From Streptomyces malaysiensis subsp. samsunensis (GTDB lineage: Bacteria; Actinomycetota; Actinomycetes; Streptomycetales; Streptomycetaceae): a stretch of DNA of 42,388 bases. The position numbers and the translations under genes were made by a program. Below are positions 1-6,877 of this stretch, one piece after another. Location: positions 1 to 42,388 of the forward strand of contig NZ_JANIIC010000075.1 of NCBI RefSeq assembly GCF_024519315.1, written 5' to 3'. Every line of letters starts with the position of its first letter. The first letter of the stretch is position 1. The notes under the pieces were generated by a model, which did not search any database, was not told the DNA's origin, and saw only the letters and a program-made list of their open reading frames with translations.

Positions 1-65
1 CGCCGGGTGGCCGCGCCGGGTGGCCGCGCCGGGTGGCCGCGCCGGGTGGCCGCGCCGGGTGGCCT
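1..65. repeat. 13-bp tandem repeat, five copies
   Basis: Five head-to-tail copies of CGCCGGGTGGCCG start at position 1, the last ending in T instead of G. The array is cut by the window edge, so its full length is unknown. It lies about 260 bases upstream of the MoxR-type gene. It could be a replication-slippage array or a contig-end artefact. Confidence 0.9.
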
Positions 66-117
66 GGGGAAGCGTCGTCCACGCCGCCGTGCACGACGCA
101 AAGCGTCGTGCGCCTGC

Positions 118-240
118 GAATTGCCATGAATTCCCGTCGTGAATTCGCGAGAATTCCAGCAATTCCAAGTCCGAATTCACGTCGAAGTGACCCGCGACTC
201 GAGCTATATTGGTCGTGTTCCCGGGAATTCCGGGAAAGAA
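118..240 (+). promoter_or_regulatory. AATTC-rich operator and promoter, copy A
   Basis: GAATT-type hexamers recur at about 119, 129, 141, 151, 160 and 173, very dense for so GC-rich a sequence. TATATT at 205-210 with TCGAAG at 182-187 (17-base spacer) fits a vegetative promoter. Just downstream, TTCCCGG (218-224) and CCGGGAA (230-236) form an inverted repeat. Positions 141-240 align without gaps to 3599-3698 upstream of the DUF317 operon. The block most likely binds a regulator encoded by the element; which one is unknown. It precedes the ATG at 327. Confidence 0.6.
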
Positions 241-326
241 ATCCAGGCCAACAGGGTCCGCCTGAATACGGGTTACAGGTGGAGTATGCCCGAAAGGCTC
301 CGGGGCTGCGAAAAGGAAAGACTGCG

Positions 327-1535
327 ATGACCAGTGCCGCTCAGTTGTCTCCGACGCCCAACTCGGCCACGCCGAACCCTCCGACAGGCCCGTCGACCTC
401 CACAACCCCCGTGAACGGGAAGACCCGACCGGGCGAGTTGCGGGCCCGTATCGCGAAGGCCCTGGTAGGAGGCCCGCCGGGGGCGCAGTTCAGTGTCACG
501 GAGCTGGTCAACATGCTGGGGCATTCCGGCGGTGCGATCGGTAACGCGTGTGAAACCCTCGTGCGCCGGGGTGAAGCGGTACGAGTCGGTTTCAACCCCC
601 GTATGTACCGGGCGACAGCGACCACCGCCGCAGCCGCCGCACAGGCCACGGCACCCGGGCCATCCGCCCCGGCCTCTACGCCCTCGGCCCCGCCGTCCAT
701 CGCTCAGCGGACGCCTGCCGTTGGCCCGCCGGGTGGGCGGCCCGGGCCGGTGACCCGCCCGAACGGGCAGCAGTATCACCCCCGGGCGCTGGCCAACCTC
801 CCCGATGTCGAGGCGTTGCGGCGGCTGCGCGAGGCGGGTGTGCCGGTGTTGCTCTACGGACCGCCGGGGACGGGCAAAACTTCGCTGATCGAGGCCGCCT
901 TTCCGGACCTGATCACGGTTGCCGGGGACGGTGACACAACGGTCGGTGACCTGATCGGGGAGTACACCCAGGATCAGCACGGTGGTTATGAGTTCATCTA
1001 CGGCCCGTTGGTGACGGCCATGCAGGAGGGACGGGCCCTGCTGCTGGACGATGCGACCCTGATCTCCCCGAAGGTACTGGCAGCGCTGTATCCGGCGATG
1101 GACGGGCGGCGCCAGATCCAGGTCAAGGCGCACAAGGGCGAGACGATCACCGCCGCCGAGGGCTTCTACGTCATCGCGGGCCACAACCCCGGGGTTCACG
1201 GAGCCGTGCTCACCGAGGCCCTCGCCAGCCGGTTCTCAGTACAGATCCAGGTGGGGTCGGACTACGACCTGGCAACCGCCTTGAAGATCAACAGGACAGC
1301 GGTACGGATCGCGAGGAACCTCGCCACCTGCCAGCAGGCCGGTGAGGTCGGCTGGGCGCCACAACTACGCGAGTTGATCGCGTTTCAGAAGATCGCCGAT
1401 GTCCTGGGCACCGAGGCGGCCTTCGCCAACCTGGTCGGCATCGCCCCGCTCGAAGACCGCGACACCGTCGCCGAAATCGTCACCAAAGCCCTGGGGAAGC
1501 CGGTGACCGCCCTGTCCCTGGGCCGCCAACTCTGA
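327..1535 (+). CDS. MoxR/CbbQ-type AAA+ ATPase with N-terminal winged helix
   Basis: A 402-residue AAA+ ATPase, presumably a chaperone or remodelling motor. Residues 35-96 look like a winged-helix domain (SGGAIGNA near 67-74, PRMYRA near 91-96). A proline/alanine-rich linker follows. The ATPase core carries Walker A GPPGTGKT (178-185), Walker B LLLDDA (238-243), a sensor-like GHNPG, and ASRF as candidate arginine finger. The frame is open from 33, but I chose the ATG at 327 because AAGGAAAG precedes it and the upstream codons overlap the promoter block. The next gene, 69 bases on, encodes a VWA protein, the usual partner of MoxR ATPases. The N-terminal DNA-binding-like domain is unusual for the family. 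The substrate is unknown. Confidence 0.85.
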   Translation: MTSAAQLSPTPNSATPNPPTGPSTSTTPVNGKTRPGELRARIAKALVGGPPGAQFSVTELVNMLGHSGGAIGNACETLVRRGEAVRVGFNPRMYRATATTAAAAAQATAPGPSAPASTPSAPPSIAQRTPAVGPPGGRPGPVTRPNGQQYHPRALANLPDVEALRRLREAGVPVLLYGPPGTGKTSLIEAAFPDLITVAGDGDTTVGDLIGEYTQDQHGGYEFIYGPLVTAMQEGRALLLDDATLISPKVLAALYPAMDGRRQIQVKAHKGETITAAEGFYVIAGHNPGVHGAVLTEALASRFSVQIQVGSDYDLATALKINRTAVRIARNLATCQQAGEVGWAPQLRELIAFQKIADVLGTEAAFANLVGIAPLEDRDTVAEIVTKALGKPVTALSLGRQL

Positions 1536-1604
1536 CCCGCACCTCCGGCCCACAGGCCACCACCCTACCCGCCCCCGACGCCCGCAGAAAGGCACCGATC
1601 CGCC

Positions 1605-3413
1605 ATGCCCGCGCACACCACAGCCCACGTACAGCACCAGCCGCCCGCACTATCTGAGGCCGAATGGGCCCAGGCGAGGTGGGAGGACGACGGCGGCCCG
1701 CCCTTCGAACCCAGTCCGGCCGCGCAGGCCGGGCAATGGCTCCGGATCGCCGCAGCCCTGACCGAACGGCTCCCCGAACTCGCGGACCGCAAGGACGTGA
1801 TCGTCACCTGCCAGCACGGCACCCGCTCCGGGGCCCCGGGCGCCTTCTACCCCGCCACGGCCGAGCTGGAGATCGATGCCGTCCTCTTCGCCCCGCTGCC
1901 ACCGGCCACCATCAACCCCGAACGACGCGGTGATGAGGAACGCTACCCGGCCGCCTGGGGAGTCCTGGTCCACGAGGCCGCGCACGCCGCGCACAGCATC
2001 TGGACCACCCCACCCAACCTGCGCGGGACCGCGCTGGACAGGGCGGCACAGCTGTTGGAGGAGTCCCGCGCCGAACACGCTCATCTCACCCGCCGCCCCG
2101 CCGACCGCCCGTTCCTGCGGTCCGCCGCCCACACCCTCATCCTCGCCGACATCACCGCGCAGACCCCCAGCAACCGCTGGCAGGCCGCCCGGGCCGCCGG
2201 TCTGATCCTCGCCCGCAGGGATGCCGGAATCCTCGACCCGGACGAAACCGAACCCCTCGAACAGGCCGTCACCAGCATCCTCGGCCCCGACCTGCTGGAG
2301 GCCCTCACCCAGATCTGGACGGCGGCCCACACCACCGCCGACGACGACGCGCCCAGCATGCTGGATCACGCGCATGCCTGGTGCCAAGCCCTCGGCACAC
2401 CAGCCACCGAACCCGAACCCACCGGCGGCGGACCTATGGGCGAACTCGCCGAAGCTATCGGGAAGGTGACGGTACGGGTGCAGGCGAACGAAGCCGCGCA
2501 GGCCGCCGCACAGGCACGGGTCACCGCCGCCCGAACTGCCCGGGCCAAGGCGAAAGCCGCCCAGGCCGCCCACGAACGGCAAGCGGCCAAAACGGCGGAA
2601 CGGGTCTTCGCGCCCGGAGCGCGACCGTTCACACCCGGCAAACCCCGCAAGGGCAACACCCCGTCCCCCGTGACCGGCACCCGGCTGCCGACCGCAGGTG
2701 AGAAGGCCGCCGCCGGACAGCTCGCCAGGGCCCTGCGCGCCGCCGCCTACCGCGAACGCACCACCACCCACACCGCCTCAGCCGCCCCGCCCGGTCGCCT
2801 CAACATGCGCCAAGCACTCGCCCGGGAAGCGCAAAAGGCGGCCGGAGCCACCCCCACGGCCACACCCTGGACCCGGACCCTGCGCCGCCCCAACCCCACA
2901 CCGCCACTGCGCGTGGGGATCGCGGTCGACGTGTCCGGATCCATGAACAGCGCAGCAGACCCGATCGCCTCGGCCGCCTGGATCCTGACCAAAGCCACCG
3001 CACTGACCGACCCCGACTCACGCACCGCCACCGTGGCCTACGACCGGGCCCTGACCGCCATCACCGCACCCGGCCACGCCCCCACCAGGGTCACCCGCTT
3101 CGAGGCCAGAGGGCTGGGACACAGCCTCGCCGAGGCCATCGATGCCCTGTGCGCCGGGCTCGCCCTCACCCAGCCCGGAACGGGCCGCCTGCTGGTCATC
3201 GCCTCCGACGGCTACTACCACCCCGACGAAGCCACCCGCGCAGCCCAACGCATCACCACCCTGAAGAACGCCGGGTGCGCGGTGCTATGGCTCGCCTTCG
3301 CCCCCGACCCGTGCCCGCTGCCGGGCGCCACGCCGCTGGAACTGACCGACCCGGCCCAGGCCATCACCGCGATCGCCAAAGCCGCGACCACCGCCCTCAC
3401 CACCACCCGATAG
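1605..3413 (+). CDS. VWA-domain protein with N-terminal HEAAH metallopeptidase-like region
   Basis: 602 residues. Residues 117-160 contain HEAAH (123-127) followed by a glutamate-rich EESRAE about 25 residues later, the layout of a gluzincin zinc site. The middle (about 285-340) is alanine/lysine-rich and probably a coiled coil. The C-terminal third (about 435-602) is a von Willebrand A domain with the MIDAS motif DVSGS (442-446) and a later ASDG. Known MoxR-VWA pairs act as ATP-driven chaperones for cofactor insertion or complex assembly; the DUF2201-like combination of metallopeptidase-like and VWA regions occurs next to MoxR genes. It sits in an apparent operon with the ATPase. Whether the HExxH site is catalytic cannot be told from sequence. 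Confidence 0.85.
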   Translation: MPAHTTAHVQHQPPALSEAEWAQARWEDDGGPPFEPSPAAQAGQWLRIAAALTERLPELADRKDVIVTCQHGTRSGAPGAFYPATAELEIDAVLFAPLPPATINPERRGDEERYPAAWGVLVHEAAHAAHSIWTTPPNLRGTALDRAAQLLEESRAEHAHLTRRPADRPFLRSAAHTLILADITAQTPSNRWQAARAAGLILARRDAGILDPDETEPLEQAVTSILGPDLLEALTQIWTAAHTTADDDAPSMLDHAHAWCQALGTPATEPEPTGGGPMGELAEAIGKVTVRVQANEAAQAAAQARVTAARTARAKAKAAQAAHERQAAKTAERVFAPGARPFTPGKPRKGNTPSPVTGTRLPTAGEKAAAGQLARALRAAAYRERTTTHTASAAPPGRLNMRQALAREAQKAAGATPTATPWTRTLRRPNPTPPLRVGIAVDVSGSMNSAADPIASAAWILTKATALTDPDSRTATVAYDRALTAITAPGHAPTRVTRFEARGLGHSLAEAIDALCAGLALTQPGTGRLLVIASDGYYHPDEATRAAQRITTLKNAGCAVLWLAFAPDPCPLPGATPLELTDPAQAITAIAKAATTALTTTR

Positions 3414-3947
3414 CCGCCCCACCGCACTGCCCGCGCACCCGAGCCCCACACGCCCCCGGCCCAACCGGGCCGGGGAGCCGACCCTACCCAGGCCCCGGGC
3501 CCGTTGCCTGACCGGTCGAACCCGGCACCCGCCGGACACCGCGCACCCGACGACACGATGCGTCACCCAGCCATGGAATACCCCTCCGATACGGTCGCGA
3601 ATTCGCGATAATTCCAGCAATTCGCAGCCGCCACCAATGTCGACCGATCCCCAATATCGAGCTACATTGGTCGCATTCCCAGCAATGCCCGAAATCGGAA
3701 ATCTGCAGAGAATTAACTCGAAGAAGCCGCTGCGGGAGACGTGTGCCCATGAGGCTGGGTGGTGGGAGGGGCGGCCGAATGCGGATTCAGAGGCCGCATC
3801 AGAGGAAGCCGCAAGCCAAGTGCCACCTGACGTGCCCAGCAGCCCTGGCAGAGGTCCCAGCCGAAGGCATGCTGCTCCGCCCCGACGACCGGATGACAAC
3901 ACGCCGCCCCCGATTCCCCTATTCCATTCCACAAGGAGCGACAGCTC
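3414..3947. other. Non-coding interval before the DUF317 operon
   Basis: About 530 bases without a convincing gene. Frames that stay open here lack ribosome sites and a coding-like amino-acid composition. It contains the second copy of the promoter/operator block (3599-3698). It ends at the AAGGAG site of the small ORF at 3948. Confidence 0.6.
3599..3698 (+). promoter_or_regulatory. Promoter/operator copy B, duplicate of 141-240
   Basis: Aligns base for base, without gaps, to 141-240. GAATTCGCGA starts both blocks; AATTCCAGCAATTC follows in both; and GAGCTAYATTGGTCG lies at the same distance in both (copy A 201, copy B 3659). TACATT at 3663-3668 with TCGACC at 3640-3645 gives the same promoter spacing as copy A. 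The flanks have diverged, so the shared bases are probably under selection. It should drive the small ORF at 3948 and the DUF317 gene under the same control as the ATPase/VWA operon. Confidence 0.6.
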
Positions 3948-4124
3948 ATGTCACATCACCAGCACGCCACATGCCGCGACGCATTCACAAGTCGACACCA
4001 CCTGCGATCGGCACAGAACCGTGCCATTCCGGTGGCTGGAGCGGCGGGACCCCGAATACCTCACAGCCCGAAACGACGCCGACAGCACGGATCCCCCACC
4101 CGATACCCCGGCAGGAGTTCATGA
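3948..4124 (+). CDS. Small basic protein, translationally coupled to DUF317 gene
   Basis: A 58-residue ORF that starts MSHHQHATCRDAF and is rich in His, Arg and Pro. An AAGGAG ribosome site lies at 3933-3938, nine bases before the ATG. Its TGA at 4122-4124 is interlocked with the ATGATG start of the DUF317 gene, the arrangement expected for translational coupling. I recognise no family. It may be a real small protein or a leader peptide that only serves coupling; the good ribosome site is the main reason to list it. Confidence 0.45.
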   Translation: MSHHQHATCRDAFTSRHHLRSAQNRAIPVAGAAGPRIPHSPKRRRQHGSPTRYPGRSS

Positions 4125-4843
4125 TGCAGGACCGGAATCGCCCCAGCGCACCGCGCTATCTGATCTCGCCCCGTTACCTCGCAGGGCCTGACCCCGCCGC
4201 TGTGACCACAGCTGACGACGTGCTCCTGGCAGCCGGATGGAAGGCCACCCGAGAGCCGTGCCACACCGATTACCGCGACCCCAGCGGCCAGCGCCACGCG
4301 TGCCATCTCCACAGCCGGGCCGTGCACCCCGGAAGGCCTTTGATGGCCTGGGAGTTCACGGCCAGTGCCTACTCCGCAACACGTGTGACCTGGACTGCGT
4401 GGTTCTCCCACGACACCCCACCCGAAATCACCGCCGCATTCGCCGCCGCCCTGGCCGACGACACCCCCGGGCTCGTCCCCGAAGACGGTCCGCGCTACCT
4501 CCTGCCGCCCCAATCCCCCCACAAGGCCACCGAGGCACTCGCCACAGCTGGATGGATCCGCGACATCGGCCACCAAGACGACTCCTGGTACGCCCCCAAC
4601 GAGCAGGCCGTCGTCGTCACCACCACCGTCCCCGGCACCACCGGGAAGTGCGGAGCGAACTGGCTGTGCGCCGCCCGCCGCGCCGCCGACGAAATGGTGC
4701 TGTGGGTCGTCCTAGCCTCCCCGGCCACCCCAACCCACCTGATGGCCGCCCTATGCCGCGCCCTCACCGACCCCGCCCCGGTCCCGCGCCACACCCTCCC
4801 CGATCCCGAGATCGGCGCACTGACCATCACCCGGTACCCCTGA
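4121..4843 (+). CDS. DUF317 domain protein (two repeats)
   Basis: 240 residues. Two copies of the DUF317 fold can be seen. The first begins RYLISPRYLAGPDP and includes WTAWFSHDTPPEITAAFAAAL; the second begins RYLLPPQSPHKATEALATAGW. DUF317 is almost confined to Streptomyces and relatives and is frequent on their plasmids and integrative elements; its function is unknown. The start is ATG 4121 or ATG 4124; the GGAG at 4114-4117 is better spaced for 4124. The gene lies under promoter copy B, so it is probably co-regulated with the ATPase/VWA operon. Confidence 0.85.
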   Translation: MMQDRNRPSAPRYLISPRYLAGPDPAAVTTADDVLLAAGWKATREPCHTDYRDPSGQRHACHLHSRAVHPGRPLMAWEFTASAYSATRVTWTAWFSHDTPPEITAAFAAALADDTPGLVPEDGPRYLLPPQSPHKATEALATAGWIRDIGHQDDSWYAPNEQAVVVTTTVPGTTGKCGANWLCAARRAADEMVLWVVLASPATPTHLMAALCRALTDPAPVPRHTLPDPEIGALTITRYP

Positions 4844-5030
4844 ACACCACCCTGCTCAAGCCCTGTTCCCCATACGCACGAGGAGCGATCGGTGCCCAGG
4901 CCACCACCAAAAGGCCTGCGCCAGGGAACGCACCCGCATCCGCCCAGCCTGACCGCCATCCACCTGAGCCGCCTTCCGGCAACTCACCAAGCCGCCACCG
5001 ACAGCACCGGCCACAAGGAGAACACCGCCC

Positions 5031-5501
5031 ATGACCTCCATCGCCGAACAAGCCCATGCAGCCTCCACCTTCATCCAGCAGACCGCCGCCGCCAGCGAAT
5101 ACGGACCCCACCGCGGCCTCGACCACGCCCGCACCGCCGTACGCCTCGCCAGCACCCTCGGCCTCAGCCTCCAGCACATCACCATCACCCCGGACAGCAA
5201 GCGCCGCACCACACCCGGCGAACCCCTCCTGGCCATCGCCACCTGCTCGACCACCCGTACCCAATACACCTTCCTCGCCCGCTACCCCCTCTACGAGGAC
5301 GAGCCCTTCGAACTCCTCGGCCCCTGTCCCGTGTGCGCCGCACCCGTACCGCTGGCCGCCGTCCGCCACCTCGCCGACCTCGGCACCCACCTGGCCACCG
5401 GACCAGCCCCACTCAGCAACGGCCCAACCCCCGCCACCTACCCCGACACCTTCGACACCGACGAAGGACACGCCCCGACCTGCCGCTACGGCGCGGCATA
5501 A
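5031..5501 (+). CDS. Hypothetical protein with Cys/His zinc-site-like motif
   Basis: 156 residues preceded by AAGGAG at a good distance. The N-terminal half looks helical (SIAEQAHAASTFIQQTAA). The C-terminal half contains CPVC near residue 100 and HAPTC close to the end, so a zinc-bound CxxC...HxxxC arrangement is possible. No signal peptide or membrane segment. It sits between the DUF317 gene and another small gene, all rightward, probably one operon. I do not recognise the family. Confidence 0.7.
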   Translation: MTSIAEQAHAASTFIQQTAAASEYGPHRGLDHARTAVRLASTLGLSLQHITITPDSKRRTTPGEPLLAIATCSTTRTQYTFLARYPLYEDEPFELLGPCPVCAAPVPLAAVRHLADLGTHLATGPAPLSNGPTPATYPDTFDTDEGHAPTCRYGAA

Positions 5502-5525
5502 GCCCCCAAGCGAAAGGGCGTCCCC

Positions 5526-5927
5526 ATGGACAGTCCCCTCAGCAACCCACGGTCCCACACCAGCCCATCCACCTGCACCGGTCCTGGCGAGACCGCCCTG
5601 CGCACCGCCCTGGGCAACGACGGCTACGCAACGCTGCGCCGCCACTGCCGCCTCACCGACACCGCGCTGGGGCCCCTGGCCGAACTGCTTTGGACCACCG
5701 CACAAGAAGCCGACCGCCTCCACGCCGAACTGCGCTACTACGCCAGGAACACCTGCGACCACCTACGCCACGTCCCAGCCCACGCGAACCAGACCGAGGC
5801 CGTCCCGCTCGGCTTCCTGCAACACACCAGTCGCGCCATCGACGTGAACGCCACCCGCTACGTACAACAGATGAACCAGCTCAACCTGGCCATCGAGGCC
5901 TACAAACTCGCCCTCCTCGCTGCATAA
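5526..5927 (+). CDS. Hypothetical helical protein
   Basis: 133 residues, 24 bases after the previous gene, with GAAAGGG as a plausible ribosome site before ATG 5526. From about residue 45 onward the sequence is amphipathic and helical (LAELLWTTAQEADRLHAELRYYARN, split by short turns), and the last 40 residues (NATRYVQQMNQLNLAIEAYKLALLAA) look like a coiled coil or helical hairpin. No catalytic motif, signal peptide or membrane segment is visible. It may be an oligomerising partner of the neighbouring small proteins; this is a guess from context. Confidence 0.65.
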   Translation: MDSPLSNPRSHTSPSTCTGPGETALRTALGNDGYATLRRHCRLTDTALGPLAELLWTTAQEADRLHAELRYYARNTCDHLRHVPAHANQTEAVPLGFLQHTSRAIDVNATRYVQQMNQLNLAIEAYKLALLAA

Positions 5928-6137
5928 CCGGCAGCTGCCCAGCACTCGCCGCCTCCGGCAGGGCACTGCTGTATTCCGAGCCCCCACGGCCTATGAGCAG
6001 TCCGCCGAGCGCCCGCGGCCCGAACTGACTGCCGGGGCCGCAGCGCCAACCCGTCGCGCGCATTCCCCGCACCACCGCCATGCGCTACTGCGCGCGTGCT
6101 GGACGGAACCGGACACCAGATGAAAGGAACCGCCCCC

Positions 6138-6635
6138 ATGACGACGCCTGACCTCCACCACCACCGCGCCCTGGTCCACAAGATCCTCACCCAAAGCCAA
6201 CGCCTCCTCATGCGCGACGCCGTCAGCGCACGATCCGCACTCGCGAGCGTGCTGAACACCGCGACCGAACACGTCTGCAACAAGCACGCCACCCGCGTCT
6301 CACCCCACCACGCCGCATGGCTCGAAGCAGAAGCCGCATCCCACCTGATCAACGCCGCCGGATGGCAGCTCACCGGACTGACCGACCCCACCCTCCCGCA
6401 CTACCTGACTCGCCTCGACCAACGCCCCTACCCGGCACGGCTGCGCCTGCTGGACACCGCAGCCCACCGCGCCAACCCTGACCGCCCCACCACACCGCCC
6501 GCCGTCTCCCTGCCCCAGCAGCGCACCGGCGCCCCCACGGCAAGCCGTAGACGGGTGAGCCCCTGCCCGTGCGTGTGCAACAGCGGCGGCTCCTGCGGCG
6601 GCTGCGGACACGCAGGATGCGGCAGGAGCCGGTAA
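6138..6635 (+). CDS. Hypothetical protein with cysteine-rich C-terminal tail
   Basis: 165 residues. I chose ATG 6138 because GAAAGGAA precedes it; ATG 6120 in frame would add six residues. The body (about 1-125) is helical and contains SPHHAAWLEAEAASHLINAAGW. The last 25 residues are densely cysteine-rich: CPCVC, then CGGCGHAGC. Seven cysteines in so few residues suggests a metal site, a disulfide knob or a modification target. It is the last gene of the rightward block, directly before a strong hairpin. No family recognised. No precursor-modifying enzyme is encoded nearby, so a peptide natural product is unlikely. Confidence 0.65.
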   Translation: MTTPDLHHHRALVHKILTQSQRLLMRDAVSARSALASVLNTATEHVCNKHATRVSPHHAAWLEAEAASHLINAAGWQLTGLTDPTLPHYLTRLDQRPYPARLRLLDTAAHRANPDRPTTPPAVSLPQQRTGAPTASRRRVSPCPCVCNSGGSCGGCGHAGCGRSR

Positions 6636-6647
6636 GTCAGGTGGAAT

Positions 6648-6694
6648 GAGCCCCTGCGCAGCGGCCACCGCAGTGGGACGCTGCGCAGGGGCTC
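6648..6694 (+). terminator. Strong hairpin terminator after the 327-6635 block
   Basis: A perfect 16-bp inverted repeat (6648-6663 with 6679-6694, starting GAGCCCCTGCGC), with a further CCAC/GTGG stem in the loop. It starts 12 bases after the stop of the Cys-rich gene. There is no T-run, as is common for actinobacterial terminators. Confidence 0.75.
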
Positions 6695-6813
6695 GTCTCC
6701 GAGGAAACCGCGTCCTCCATGCGGATGTCGTCCGCCTTCGATTCCGGGCGGTTTCACGACCGATGCGCCGGAACTCTCCAACTCTCAGCCGGGTTCAAGC
6801 GGTCACCGGGCGC

Positions 6814-6833
6814 TCGCCCCGTCAGCGGGGCGA
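6814..6833 (-). terminator. Hairpin downstream of the phosphatase gene
   Basis: TCGCCCCG (6814-6821) pairs perfectly with CGGGGCGA (6826-6833) across a TCAG tetraloop. It lies 45 bases beyond the stop of the leftward phosphatase gene. Confidence 0.55.
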
Positions 6834-6877
6834 CGCCGCCCGGCGTCAGCTGCGCCGGGGGTAGCGGTAGCAGCCGT

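Noticed and set aside
6138..6635. Lanthipeptide or other modified-peptide precursor
   Set aside because: The Cys-rich tail prompted the idea, but no modifying enzyme, protease or peptide exporter is encoded nearby.
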